A stretch of 64,000 nt of DNA from Perilla frutescens (Eukaryota > Streptophyta > Magnoliopsida > Lamiales > Lamiaceae). The position numbers and the translations under genes were made by a program. Numbering within the stretch: position 1 is the stretch's first letter; each line of letters starts with the position of its first letter. Where the stretch lies: positions 5,534,501 to 5,598,500 of the forward strand of contig BRKX01000017.1 of the NCBI GenBank assembly GCA_026008535.1, written 5' to 3'. The notes below the pieces were generated by a model that saw nothing but the letters and a program-made list of their open reading frames with translations, did no database searches and was not told where the DNA came from. Shown in pieces: positions 33,365 to 46,681 of this stretch.

Positions 33365-34603
33365 ATAGAGCCACACAGGCAGAGTGGTTTGGATTTATTT
33401 CGTTTTAGCCTTAAAGGACACTTGGTTATTTTACCTTCTTAGCAAGATTTGCACAAAGAAACGATTCTAGAACTAGTGAGACCAATGGACCATCATTTTA
33501 TCAAACTTTGAATCCTCTTAAGAATAATATATCCAAGTCTTAGATACCAAAGATATGTTTGATTCCTTTGCGAAGATTCTTTCCTTTTATTATGGTTAAT
33601 CGATGTATTCGATAGTTGTTTTTGTAGTATTATGCATAGATTTTAGTGTATTAAAGATGTTCATCCAATGTGCAAGAATAGATAAAATGTTTCTCTGTCA
33701 TGATAACAATCTTGTTATCAAAAGTAACAAAATATCAATTCAAAAACCAACTTAGAAACAGAAACCAAGTTTCTAAAGTTTGGCACATATAGACAATCCT
33801 TTAAAAATAAAATCTATCACTACTAAAAGGTATATATATGTCTCCCATTGCAATAGCCGCCACTTTACCATAGTATTGCACATGTACATAGTGATCTCAT
33901 CTTCACTTAAACGAGTGAGACGTACCTTTCTTTTTGAGAGGACACTCAGACTTGCAATGTCTTAGCTGATTGTACTTGAAGCACATATCCTTTGGACTTA
34001 AAGTTCCTCTTGAGGTAACTATGTCATTTTTCTCATTGCCTTACATGTTTCCTTTAGTTGAGATGCATTCATCTTCTTACCCGAAGATGCATTTCTCTCA
34101 GCCATTTGCGCCTTTGTGATGCTTTCACATATATCTCAGTTGTCTGAAGATCAGCAAGAATTTCTGATAAAGTGACATTCTTCTTTATCATGCCAAAGTT
34201 CAAAGAGAACTGTTTAAACTTTAGGGACAGATTGTCAAACACCTGTCGATCTAAGACTCGATGTCTTGTTCACCATCCAGGGTTTCGATCTCCGATAAAT
34301 AATTTATCATTCGGAGAACATAATCCCTTACAGGAATGAAATCGATTATCTTGGTATTCATCAGATTTTTCATGGCAATATATTTTGTTGTGTAATTTTG
34401 ATATCCGAAAAGTTTCTTGAGATGACACCATAAGAGGTTCTCACTACTTCATCAGAATTCGTAACTGGTTTCTTATGACATTCCTCATCAAGTACAATTT
34501 AAACCTTTAGCCGTTTAAGATAATGTTTTAAGTTTCGAATCCAGCCTTTAGTATTTCACCGATTAAAACTTTTGAGAAAAGAAGACAAGTTGGAGAGTGC
34601 CAT
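33365..34603 (-). pseudogene. Copia element D, gag to pre-integrase (right piece)
   Basis: Continues the D sequence interrupted at 23887. Reading right to left, a gag start (ATG at 34601-34603, same opening as in B), gag, a trace of the zinc knuckle (about 33940-33980) and the pre-integrase block (about 33420-33560) can be followed by alignment to B. There are many stops and indels, no usable frame and no sign of selection. Confidence 0.8.
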
Positions 34604-35935
34604 GATGATATAGAATAACAGAAAAATAAAACATGCAGTACAGTCACACCCTTTAGGATAAACATATAATAGAAATCCTAAAAAAGAATTATATGTATAT
34701 CCACTGACATCTTTAAAACGTTTCTTATAAGCCACGTAGGGTGGACGTTTATAAAATTCATTTTTAAGCAGGTTATCTAACCTTTAATTTACCTCCAGTC
34801 AAATTTCCTTATGACAAGTAAATTAATAGTCAGAAATAATTTCAGTCATGTAATCTTCTAATTAATAAGCCACGTAGGGTGGACGTTTATTAATAAATTA
34901 CATCTAAGTGTGAACACCATCATCTTCACCCCAAGAATACTGATTCGAATTTCATTGCTCTAGTAGTGAAGTCAATTTGTACTTGAGGTTTCTTTTAATC
35001 TCATTAGCAAACAAGATCCATGACATGCAAACATACAACATTATAAGCATAATAATTTAAACCAACTATCATGACATATTTTCCATGTTATATTCATGAG
35101 ATAAACTTGGAAAATCAGCTCCGGAAATATGGACATCATCCATGCTTCCACCAAAGCATCTCGCTGAAAACTCTAGCTCCTCTAGGATTTCGGAACGTGT
35201 TCGGGATGTCGTGCTTCTTTGATTGGGGCTGCTCTATTTTCCATCTTTGAGTCGATCTTCTTTCCTTATTCTATATTGAATATCTATTCCGAAAGAAAAA
35301 TTCTAATATATCTAGAATAACAAAGGAAAATAAAATATAACTCAAACTTGATGATTTTAGAAAATCATCACTAAGTCTAACAATTTATTTTTCCTATTAC
35401 ATTAAAACAACATAATAAAATAAATTGCTTAGACCTAATCCATGACTTTTCTCATGGATAAAAATAACGTAGCCAAACCGGCATACGGCCAACCATGCAT
35501 TCAACATAAAATTAAATCATCATATACAAATAATTAGAATGCCATGATAGTTGGTACCACCTACAAATAAAACCATCTACAGATACAACTACCAAAATTA
35601 AATGTTAAACATAAAATATCACATGATATCCATACATGTTACAATTTTCGAAAATTACCATTTAATTAAATTAAATGTTTTCAAAAATTATACCAAGATA
35701 AAATTTAGAAATTAATTATAATTTTTCACCAAATTAAATCTTAAACCTTCGAAAATTACATAAGAAATAAATCTGGAAATTTTGATATTTATCAAAAATC
35801 TTTCCCAAATAAAATTCCTTATTTTTTGAAAATCCCTAAATAATTAAATTTAGAAATTTTGATATTAATCAAAAATCTATTCCAAATAAAAACATATAGA
35901 TTTTGAAAAATTCCAAAAATAATACATTTGAAGCC
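34604..35935 (-). other. Copia D leader remnant
   Basis: Non-coding, similar to the leader of B and C, with two CCAC...GTGG motifs (34731-34745 and 34869-34884). The part next to the primer-binding site, and the site itself, are missing. Confidence 0.7.
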
Positions 35936-36755
35936 AATTAAGTATTATTTTTATTCCACTAAAGAAATAATACTAACCTAACAATTTAATACATATTTGT
36001 GAATATGCTTTCTCCTTTAGTTCAGTCATTCCTCATGTTAAGATATAATGTCCATTAATTAATTATGTAAGCTTCTGAAAGCTATAATTGATTAATATCT
36101 TGTTCCAAGAGTAGTACCGCACAACTTCCGCATCATGTTAAGAATAAATTAATATTCTGCGTGTAGGGCTTTCCATGATCTTTGTGCTTCTTCAATGGGA
36201 CATCATCAACCTGACTCACCAGGACATGGTGATCACAGACAATGCGCAACCCATCATATATGTATATGTTACTGCCCAAAATATTGAGGTTATTGATCCT
36301 ATCAAGAATCTCACTCATTGATAAATCAAAGAAGTAGACATAACATATATATAGATTAAGAATTCCAACTCTGTGGATCTTTATTATCTCCCTTTAGGGT
36401 CAGAACATATAACAGTATCCTATTGTGATCCTCCTTAATACACATGTCAGTGTATCAGAATAATCAGTTAGTCAAGATAAACTAACTATCAGATTATTCT
36501 ACAGTGTCCAATGGTTGGTTCAGGACCATCTAAACCGCGAGCCCTTTAATACTTTGTAAGGAATCCGATGATATGATCTTTACTGTGTGTTCACCCACAC
36601 CATATCATCTACAATGCAAGTATATGGAAACATGCATATAAATATATACCAATAAATAAATGCACAAAGAGTGGCTGCAATTATTATTCAATCTATATCA
36701 TCTTAATATTATTTAATGTATAAAAAGACAAGCTTTTCAGTATACAAAACCAACA
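35936..36755 (-). repeat. Copia D 5' LTR fragment
   Basis: About 0.82 kb, matching the first ~60 percent of the B LTR (minus strand), with its outer end at 36755 (TGTTGGTTTTG on the minus strand). The rest of the LTR is deleted together with the primer-binding site. Confidence 0.8.
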
Positions 36756-37494
36756 GATGACTCTCGTACTCATAGCTGCTTTTTATAAAATTATAGTGAA
36801 TGAAGTGATTGAAAGTTTTATATTCACCGCCTCACCCCTATTAATTTTTTTTTCTTTGTTCACAAAATTTACGTGTCTTAGCATAACCTATATAATTTGC
36901 AAAGTGGTAGCCTTAACATGTGCCAAGTGTTCCCTACGTGGAGCTATGCATACACATCTCTATTATATATATATATATATAATTGACATAATTATCCAAG
37001 TAGTTATAGTGTAATATAATTAGTACACAACTAATGTTGGCTCGTATCTATGTATATATATACACTTTTATAAATTTAATTGGTTTCCAAATATAATAAT
37101 AATAATAATAATAATAATCATATATATTTTAGATAATTATTAAAGCTCAGACATTATTATATCTGAAAATGTGTTTAGGCTTCTGAATAAAAATACTAGA
37201 ATGTCCCTAGTATCTCTAACCCATTCAACAGACGCACTTTACCTGAAAAATGGGACCTACAAAGCTTCATTTTCTTCCCTAGTTTACCTTTTAGGTTAGT
37301 ATAAGCTATTCTTTTAATACTGAAATTTTTTGGATACTACACTTATTCTATTTATTAGATTTATATTCTTAATTAAATTTAGATAGTAAAATTTAGGGTA
37401 TTATAGCAACCCTACACATTGTATAACTTGAGTTCACTTTACAAATTATACAATGAAATAAAAGTTTGCTAAACCTGGTAACAATGAATTACTT
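36756..37494. other. Intergenic, no gene seen
   Basis: AT-rich, with a TA microsatellite (about 36963-36981) and an AAT microsatellite (about 37097-37120). No domain, transposon end or RNA gene was recognised. Confidence 0.6.
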
Positions 37495-38640
37495 TACAGA
37501 GTTACCTCAGCTGGGTCGATGGCTTACACTTGCAGTCTCTGACAGGTAGCTATTGCAGCGATAGTTTTTTTAGCAGCGGTTCACACTTAGTTAGAAAGTT
37601 AGGTGTTATTGACGTCTTTTCAAGGTTTTAGATCTCTTTCGATCTTCAAGATGGTTGGTCTTGAACTTGGATTATCAACCGATTGAGCTCTTTGAATTGA
37701 GCGAATGTTGATACTTTTTGAATCTTTGTTGAGAAGAGCTTCAGCTAGGCTTTAGTTAAAGACTAGATGTGCTTGAGAAAAAAAAGGATCTTTTTCTTCT
37801 CAAGTGGACTTTTGCAAATGATTATAATGCTTTGTCAAGCTGATGCAGGAGTTGATCTTCTTACTAATGTTCAAACTGAGAAAGCTTAATCAGTTTGTTG
37901 TATTTTGAAAATTGTAGAGAAGATATTCTTTCTCGCTGAAAGATAGGAATTTGATAGTGCTCTCAGAATATTGGCAAAAGTCTCTTTCATATTCTGGTTT
38001 ACTCATTTTATATAGAGGAGTGTAAAATGATCGTTGGTCATTGTTAGACTTTAATTAAAGTCCAGCAATTTTGTTGATGCAGATAGCCGTTCTGAATTTG
38101 GAGCTGTTTTGGCGATTGACACCTTGGTTGACTTTTGAAATGCATCAACTCAGTTTTCTCCTGTGATCAGCAATCTTTAATTCAGCTATAGTAGAGAGCC
38201 AATCTGATCTTATAGTCACTTTCTCAGTTGACTTATCAGCTGGCTTCTCTAAGTCTTTCAGTTCGAGTGTTGGATCAGTCTTCATTTCAAGATGGTTCAG
38301 TTTGGTCATCTCATCCTTCAGTTTGCAATCTTTCTTAACTGCTTCTCTTCAGTTTTGACACAAACTTCTTTGACTTAATTCAGTTGGGCTTCAAACTGAA
38401 TTTAGTTGATGTCTTTCCTTCAGTTCAACTATAGGATGAGCTCAGTTTCACCATTTTGTTAGAGTCCTTGTCATCAGTTTAGTTTCCAGGATAGACTTGG
38501 CGCTCGATTCAGGCTTGCATTTTCTTGATCTTTCATTATCTTTGGTTCAGTTTCGAGGTAGACTTGAGCTCATTTTTTTCTTGAGCATTTTGACATTTAA
38601 TCAAAACTTCATTAAATTTTCTTGATTGTTTTGCCTAACA
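37495..38640 (-). repeat. Decayed SIRE-like LTR
   Basis: The minus strand is a diverged relative of the LTR at 18016-19826: its outer end is TGTTAGGCAAAACAATCAAG at 38640, and the other end matches about 19320-19400. The final ~400 bp of the LTR and all internal DNA are missing. Many short indels; probably an old solo or truncated LTR. Confidence 0.72.
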
Positions 38641-38883
38641 CTACCAAATTATGATTTATAACACCTTTTCAGGATTTATTGTTTCCAATAATCAATTAAT
38701 AACTAAAATTTAAAATTTAAATATTAAAAATTATTATAAATCATAATTGAGTTGAATGAACCATAATTAATGAGTATAAAATTACATTAAAGGACAAGAC
38801 ATTAAAATTAACAAAAAAAGAAGAAGAAAAAACTAAACAAATTAATTGTGGAACAAAAAATATAACATGCTTTGTCGCTGATG
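38641..38883. other. Short AT-rich intergenic stretch
   Basis: Nothing recognisable; AT-rich. Confidence 0.6.
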
Positions 38884-38891
38884 ATTTCATT

Positions 38892-39334
38892 TAGGGATGG
38901 CAATTGGGTCAACCCCATCTTTTTTGGGTTAGTCCTATTAGACTGTCGGACTATTCAGTTCGGACTAATTCGTGGTGTAAATTCTTGACCCTAACTTTTG
39001 CCCTTCAATTTTCGGCTAGGACATCAGGCTAGAAAGTTTACAATTTTTTTAATATATAGAAATTTGTCCATTCATGTCATTTATATCATCTTTATTCTAA
39101 ATAAACAAAAACTTCTAATTTTAACAAATTAACATTAAATTTAATATAAATTACAACTAGTTAATTAAATAAATCATATAAATTTTAATAATTATAATTT
39201 TAGCGCTTAAATGAAATGACATTAAACATGAAAATTTTTAACATTTAATCAAAATATAAACAAAAAGCAATAATTTTTTTTCCCCGGGGGATATTCGACC
39301 CATTGATTTTGGGTTAGGGAGATTGACATCCCTA
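38892..39334. mobile_element. Non-autonomous hAT-like element, 443 bp
   Basis: Ends TAGGGATGGCAAT at the left and, in inverted form, TAGGGATGTCAAT at the right. The flanking 8 bp are ATTTCATT (38884-38891) and ATCTCATT (39335-39342), matching at 7 of 8 positions; 8-bp duplications and TAGGGATG-type ends are hallmarks of hAT transposons. The interior is AT-rich without coding potential. It lies about 195 bp upstream of the start codon of the CTF4 homologue, so it may overlap the promoter. Confidence 0.82.
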
Positions 39335-39396
39335 ATCTCATTGGTTTATTTATCATCATCGGACAAGTTTTGCTGTCGCGCTTTCAAATTCAAACA

Positions 39397-39464
39397 CCCC
39401 CGCGAAAAAAACGCAAAAGGCTTAAAAAACACAAATCACCCGCCAATTACATCTATATCCCGCC
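39397..39464 (+). promoter_or_regulatory. Candidate E2F-like sites upstream of EOL1
   Basis: CCCGCGAAAA (39399-39408) and TATCCCGCC (39456-39464) resemble the plant E2F site TTTSSCGC on one strand or the other with one or two mismatches. E2F control would suit a replication gene. The transcription start is not known, so this is suggestive only. Confidence 0.3.
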
Positions 39465-39528
39465 ATTTCCACGACACAATACACGCCCCACTGCAAGTTG
39501 CAACCCTAAGATCGAAGAAAGAGAGATA

Positions 39529-42500
39529 ATGAAGATCCGAACGATGAAGCTTCGAGAAGCCCACAAGAGTGGCGACAATGGGGAGACCTCCTTGTGCTCG
39601 ATTCTGTGGGCTGCCGACGCTGACCACATCGTCACCGCCTCCTCCTCCGACAACGCCATCTGCATCCACGACGTCGCTTCGCCCTCAAATGCGCCCAAGT
39701 TTCTTCGCAACCATCGAGAGGGAGTTACGGCGTTGGCCCTCACCCCTAATTCCACCTGCCTTGCTTCTGGCTCCCTTGACCACTCCGTCAAGTTGTATAA
39801 ATTTCCGGGTATTTCTTTTGACTCGTTTAATTTGTGTTAATATTTGTGCGATTGAGTGTGTGAAACTGTTTTTTAGATGTTCACTAATTTTTAGGCGTGG
39901 AATATCTGGTTTGAATTTGGGATTCTTTGGTTTTGGAGATAAATGGAAAATGGAATTTGGAATATTGAAACCATTGGATTTTGAATGCTTTAATCGAAAG
40001 AATGATGCTCTTTATCTTCAATTTTGGTCCTTGATATGCTATTTTCTCAAATGGGAACGTATGTAGTTGTGAGTATGCCCTGTGGTTTACAGATTGAAGG
40101 ATGTAGCATGAGGGGAACAAAAAATAAGTCATTGATATATATGTATATATACATCATTAAGAAATAAGGAGTACGAATTGAATTAGAAGCTTACCATGTC
40201 TTGTAGCTGTAATGAATATATTATCGTTCGTAAAGTTTCATCAAGATGCCGACATTGTCCTTCTTTTCATTGGCACAAGTAATACTAATGAACTTCGGAT
40301 GGATACGCGATGACTGCATAACTTTACTATGAAGTTGACTTGCTTTGTGCTCCTTTATCTGTCATTAAGACTTTAGTTTGTGCTTGATCTTCAAGAAAGG
40401 AGACAATGTTTGTCTGCTATCAACATGGAGTTGTGCGAACCACTTTTGTGACCAAATGTTTAAGTCCCGAATTGCTAATTCATGAGTTTTACTGATTTTT
40501 CATGTATTTTAAGTTGATATGTGCGTGTTAGCTAGCCAACTAAGCTGTTTTTCACTGCATAACTATATGAAATGGCGTGTTTAAATTATTCATCTTTGTA
40601 CTTAGAGATCAACTATTGTGACCAAAAACCTTGTATTCACCATACATTATCATTATGCAAAGACATTAAAAGCATTGTAATCATAATTTTGTAGGTGGAG
40701 ACTTTGAGACCAATATCACTAGGTTCACACTGCCAATTCATGCTGTTGCTTTCAATAAGTCGGGAACAATTTTGGCTGCTGCTGGTGATGATGAGGGCAT
40801 CAAACTTGTCAATACAATTGATGGAACCATTGCAAGAGTACTTAAAGGGCATAAAGGATCTGTCACTAGCCTAGCTTTTGATCCTAAAACTGAATACTTA
40901 ACTTCACTCGATTCAATTGGGACTGTCATTTACTGGGAACTCCAATCTGGGAGTACACTTCATGTCCTTAAGGCTATTGCTCCTAATAATGGTTCGGATG
41001 TTTCAGTAATGAACATACTTGCGTGGAGTCCAGATGGAGAATTGCTAGCAGTACCAGGTCTAAAAAATGATGTGGTACTGTATGACAGAGACACTGCTGA
41101 AAAGCTTTTCTCTCTTAGGGGGGATCATTTACAACCTATTTGTTTTTTATCATGGTCTCCTAATGGGAAATATATTGCAACCTCTGGTTTAGACAAGCAG
41201 ATTCTTATTTGGGATGTTGATAAGAAACAGGACATTGAGAGGCAGAAATTTAGTGAATGCATATCTTGTATGGCATGGAAGCCTCAGGGAAATGCATTGG
41301 CAGTTATTGATGTTATGGGGAAGTATGGTGTGTGGGAATCAGCTGTACCATTGACAATGAAATCTCCAACTGAAGATATTCCTGATTTATATTCAAAAAA
41401 CAGCCATGGCCTCCTCTTGTTTGATGAGGAAGAAGAACATTGTGCATCAGGTAGTTTGAGTGATCTTAATGAAGATAGCCATGGAGAATTTGAGCCACCT
41501 AGCAGAAAAAGATTGCGCAAGCACTCTAATTATGATGAAGTCTGGGAAGAAGATTTTAATGATGAATTGGAAACTGTTCCTAAAGTTGAAACTCGCAAAA
41601 AGGCTTTTTATGGTCACAAAGAAAACGTTAATGGAAAGAGTGGATCCAGAAATATGATGTTAACTGCAGGGCCAAAAATGCAAGATGCTTTTCAGCCTGG
41701 AGCGACACCTGCACAACCTGGAAAGAGGCACTTTTTGTGCTACAATATGCTTGGAAGTATAACCACTATGGAACATGATGGATATTCACATATAGAGGTA
41801 TCCTGTTATCCTTTTTTTTTCTCTGATGAAGAGTGTTAATATTCCCTGAAAACAATATAAATGTATGCTATTGCTGGAAACTAGATTGGGAAAACCTAAT
41901 TTGGTAAACAAAGCTTTGATTTTATACCATCAATAATGGGTTGGTGCATATTCTGCTGCAATGACTTTTGACAGTTTTCCTAATTGAGCACTTAAAGTCT
42001 TATAAGAGTTGATGTACATTGAGAATGGCCGTTCACTTTATGCAGTATAATTTTATTTTTTTATTTTTTTGTTTTTTTTTGAGAAATCGATCCAGTACTA
42101 CTTTGAACATACTTGTTGAGGAAGGATCAAGCTTGTAGATACTAATTGATCTTTCTTGAAATAACACCCGAACAACCTTTCCAACTGCAGATAGATTTCC
42201 ATGATACCAGCAGTGGCCCACGTGTTCCTGCAATGACGGACTATTTTGGTTTTACAATGGCTTCCTTAAATGAGAATGGCAGCGTATTTGCCAATCCATG
42301 CAAAGGTGACAAGAACATGAGTACACTTATGTATCGTCCCTTCAGTAGCTGGGCAAATAACAGTGAGGTAAGCTCATTTTATCTTTTGTTTGTATTGACT
42401 GATGTTTTCTTGCAATGACCATAACAAATAGACCACACCAATGTATTCATCAGCCTTTGTGGCAAAAGTATATGTTCTGTTAACTCTAGCTAGTGCTGAT

Positions 42501-45019
42501 TTAGTTTATGCAAATTTAGTGGTCTATGCGATTTGAAGGGGAAGAAGTTAGAGCAATAGCACTTGGAAGTGGTTGGGTTGCTGCTATCACCAGCCTTAAT
42601 TTTCTTCGTATCTTCACTGAGGGTGGTTTGCAGGTCTGTAGAATTCGTCTATTTAATTCCAACTTCCATAAGGAATATATTTTCTTCTATAATCTTTTGG
42701 TTTTATCGACGAGCTTCTGTTTAGTTTCACTCAAGTAAAATCTGTTTTTGTAATTTATGTCAGAGGTACATTCTCTCTCTTGATGGGGCAGTGGTTACTG
42801 CGGCTGGCTACAAAGATGAACTGGCAGTTGTAACACATATTTCTCCTCCTCTGCCCACAGATGAACAGGTACTGTCAAAATTTGTGGATAAGCGGCCAAA
42901 CAAAGAACCATCGCACAACTCCCGAATATAGCTTTTCTCCGGTCATGTTAAAAGTTGAAGATGAAAACCAGATGTGTAGGGAAAAATAAAAAAATGGACT
43001 GCTTAGAGATGCCTAGAAAGGCTGATTAGTTCAAATCAGTGTGGTGAAGGCCCAGTGCCTAGGTTGATTTGTACAAACACTGATCATGTTGTGAGGAGCA
43101 CGTTTATGTTTTGAAGTAGGCTAAAGGTTATTCGACATTTCAACTGTATAGTGTAACACATTTCCTCCTTGCAGATCCTTGAATTTAGAGTCTTCAACAT
43201 TGCTCATGGATCACAACCTTTGAGAGGACGGCTGCCATTGACTCCTGGGTCTTGCTTAACATGGTTTGGTTTCAGTGAGGAAGGCCAACTAAGTTCTTTT
43301 GATTCTAAGGTACCTAGCTTTGATTTCAAGTCAAATTGTTTATAAATATGGTTCTTATGTACATATGTTGCTCTTAGTATAATCATATAAATTTGTGTAG
43401 GGTATCTTGAGAGTCTTTACAAGTGAATTTGGGGCTAGTTGGCTCCCACTTTTCAGGTATTCTAGTTGTGACAGTTTTGTGCATGTCCTTGCATAACATG
43501 CCTTCTCACACAAATATCTAAAATTCTTAATTGTCAGTGCCAACAAAATAAAAAAGTCTGAGGAAAATTATTGGGTTGCTGGACTGAATGCAAGCAAGTT
43601 ATTTTGCATTGTTTGCAAGTCTCCTGAAACCTTCCCACAGGTATAGTAGCAATTCATAAATGCATTGCCTATGTATTACTACATTGACTTGTCTTAGTTC
43701 TAAGCATGCATCTTCAAATTGTGGCTTCTTCAGTCTACTCCCAAGCCAGTCCTGACCTTGCTAGACCTGTCACTCCCTCCTGCTGCTTCTGACCTCGGTG
43801 CGGACAGCCTTGAGAATGAATTTATGATGAACAACATGCATCTCTCACGGGTAAGTTCTTTAGATTCAGCTATTTTGGCCATTGATGCAATATCTATAGG
43901 GTATTCAACAATTGTTGTCAATAACGTTTTGCAAATTTAAACAAAAATGTTTATCGGATTGAGAAATCATCTGACATCTGCATTCTAGGAGGAGATGAAT
44001 AGAACATTAGTGCTTTGTTTTCTCTTTATATATGTTGATTTTATTTATGCTGAATTACCAATGTCTGTATATACAGATCCAGAGAAATATTGAGGAAAGA
44101 GGGGCTTCTGGTCTTGATACCACCTCACTAGATGATGAGGCTTTCAATTTTGAAACTTCCCTTGATAGATGCATCTTGAGGCTCATTGCATCTTGCTGCA
44201 ACAGTAAGTAATTTTGTGACTGGACTCCGTGTATGATATTGTTAGTTTTGCTTTTCATCATCTCCATTGTTCCAGATGCAAGTAAATGATGACTAGTTTA
44301 ACCTATCTTGTGTTGTTTTTCAGGCGACAAACTTGTTAGAGCCACCGAACTTGTAAAACTTCTTTCACTAGAGAAATCAGTTAGAGGAGCCATAAAACTT
44401 GTAACTGCATTAAAGCTACCAAATTTGGCTGAGCGCTTCAATGATATACTGGAGGTATGATTTGAATTCCCAGCCAAAATAACTTGATTGGCAAGAGATG
44501 GTTTCTCCAAATATCGAATCTTTTCCTTTTCTAATTCTCTAAAATGCACTGTTGTAGGAAAAAATGCTCAGTGAAAGAGAGGGGAACGTAGCACTCCCGG
44601 ACAGCAAGCTCAAATGTAATGGTTCCTTCAAACCAGAAGTTTTATCTGCAAAATTTTTTACTACACCAGAAATGAATAGAACAGCAGAAGGCTCTGTTAC
44701 ATCTGCAGTCCACACATTGCCATCCACTTCCAACTTAAGAACACGAAATGCTGAGGAGCTTACCAAGCACAGAAACGGAAAGAGTGAAGAAAACACAACT
44801 TTGCCATCAGACAGATTGATTGATTTGAAGACAGCAGGGAAAGTGTACGCCAATGGAGTGCACAGTGCAGGAGAATCAAAGAAGGTGGCAAAGGTCGATC
44901 AAGTAAGTTCTAGTCGCCCCTCTAATCCTTTTGCAAAGGCATCAAGCAACCAAGAAAGTCCTTCCTTGTTCAATTCTCTAAAGAAGAAGAAAAAGGCCGA
45001 CGACCAGGGCAAATTATGA
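39529..45019 (+). CDS. EOL1: WDHD1/CTF4/AND-1 homologue (12 exons)
   Basis: Replisome adaptor that ties the CMG helicase to DNA polymerase alpha; the Arabidopsis homologue EOL1 also interacts with LHP1 in chromatin silencing (family knowledge). Exons: 39529-39808, 40695-41797, 42191-42367, 42520-42633, 42764-42868, 43175-43309, 43401-43456, 43538-43640, 43734-43850, 44077-44203, 44324-44454, 44558-45019; all introns are GT-AG and phases agree, giving 969 codons. N-terminal WD40 repeats (residues ~10-310, e.g. GHKGSVTSLAFDPKTEYL), an acidic patch and a basic RKRLRKH nuclear signal (~337-370), the Mcl1/CTF4 middle domain (~445-740), a helical region (~775-835) and a Lys-rich tail. The animal HMG box is absent, as usual in plants. 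The start ATG (39529) opens MKIRTMKLREAH; the internal ATG at 39544 is possible. No damage seen; likely functional. Confidence 0.92.
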
Positions 45020-45487
45020 GGTTATGCTTAATATCCTGCAGGTTGAAGCAAAAAAAAAAAAACATCTCTTAGCTGTTTCTTTCAGGGGAAATGATGAATT
45101 GATGATACTACTATAAATATTTATAGGAGCCCTGTATTTATATTGATGCTTCTGTTTCAGTGTAACTTGCAACATGATCAATTCATTGTAGAATTCCAAT
45201 GCAACATCACTAATTTAAGTCAAATCTTTCTCAATTTTATCTTTTGGTCACACGCGATGGGTAATGAGACATTCGGGCCAACATAATCCAACAATCGGCG
45301 GCTTGTCTAAATGTTTAACCAATTTGTATATGGATTACTACTTCACTATGGAAAACGGCCTTAGATGAAATCGAAAATTCGGAATACTTGTTCAATCATC
45401 TACATAGGCATTAAAACCATTGATCTTCAGAACAACAAGAGCCATAATGAGCCCAGATCAGTTTGGCATTTGCAGACACCGAGTAGA
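45020..45487. other. EOL1 3' flank
   Basis: Presumably the 3' untranslated region and short spacer; no clear single polyadenylation signal. The left hAT target duplication CGAGTAGA is at 45480-45487. Confidence 0.55.
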
Positions 45488-46673
45488 TAAAGATGCCCAA
45501 TCGAAACCGGACCGACAATTTGTAACTGCCGGTTTACAAACCGTCAGGACGGTAACCGTCCACCGGCAATACCCAGTCCAGTTACGGTTTGGGAAGACGG
45601 TTTGGGAAGAGCGAAGATTACAAACCGCGGTTAGGCGGTTTAAACCGCCGGTTTGTATTTTTTTTCCTTCGAATGTTTTGGCTTTTCGATGTGAAATTGA
45701 ATGTTAGCTTCGGTTTGTTCAGTTTGATCTATTGGTTTAGTTATTGATTTTGAATGTGGAGTAGGAGCAGGAAACGTATGATTTAACATATGATTTAATT
45801 TAATTATATGATAGAACTTTCCACTCAAAAAAAAAAAAAAAAAAAAAATATATATTACGGGATTTCTTTCCGGTCTGAAAAAAGGCAAAGGTTCTTGAAA
45901 ATATGGAACCATGACATTTACAACACTTTTTACAATTTTCTTTGTTTTGGACAAGTACATAGTTGGAGCCGATATTCAAATTTAAAAAACAAAAGTAATT
46001 GGAGTCCAACTTTCAATTTTCAAATTTCAAATTTAATTTTGGAACCATTCTCTAATTTTACAGTCTATATATAACCAAGGATTAAAATATCGTGAATATA
46101 TCGTAAATTTTAACATTGCGATAAGGTTGATTTTATTCATGGTAGGGTTCTGTTAAGACGTAGATGAAAAAATTATGTAAGGACCAATGTGCACATATTT
46201 GGATGATTGTTATGAATTGAGGGAACTTTTACGAGTTTTTCAACTTGCAACAAAAGATTTATCCGGTATTTAATTATAAAATGTAATTAATATTAAGTTG
46301 TAACTTATAATTTTATAGTGTCATATTATTATCAAATAAACGTTTATTCTTGTAATTTGTAATTTTATAATGTCATCATATAATAATATCAACTAAACTT
46401 CTCATTGTGATCCTTTTTAGTTTTTAAATTTTAAGTTTGTAATTTAGTTAATTTATGCAAATTATAGTTTTATAATATTTAATAATTCATAATTTTGAAT
46501 TTTTTTTTAAAAAAAGGCGGTAAACGGTGTAACCGCCGGTTACACGAATCGTCGGTTACGGTTCAAAAACTGTAACTGGGAACTTCCACACGGCGGTGTG
46601 GTGCCGTCCAGAACCGGCTAACTGCCGGTTTGTGACCGGAACTAGCACAAATGTGGAACCGTGGACGTCTCTA
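45488..46673. mobile_element. Non-autonomous hAT-like element, 1.19 kb
   Basis: Left end TAAAGATGCCCA; right end inverted TAGAGACGTCCA (9 of 12 match). Flanking octamers CGAGTAGA (45480-45487) and CTAGTAGA (46674-46681) match at 7 of 8. Both subterminal zones (about 45500-45655 and 46515-46640) are packed with ACCGG/CCGGTT motifs in both orientations, as in hAT subterminal repeats where transposase binds. The middle is AT-rich with an A22-type run (about 45828-45848) and no coding capacity. Confidence 0.78.
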
Positions 46674-46681
46674 CTAGTAGA

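Noticed and set aside
39453..39791. Minus-strand 112-codon frame opposite exon 1 of the CTF4 homologue
   Set aside because: Shadow of a GC-rich coding exon; no independent signal.
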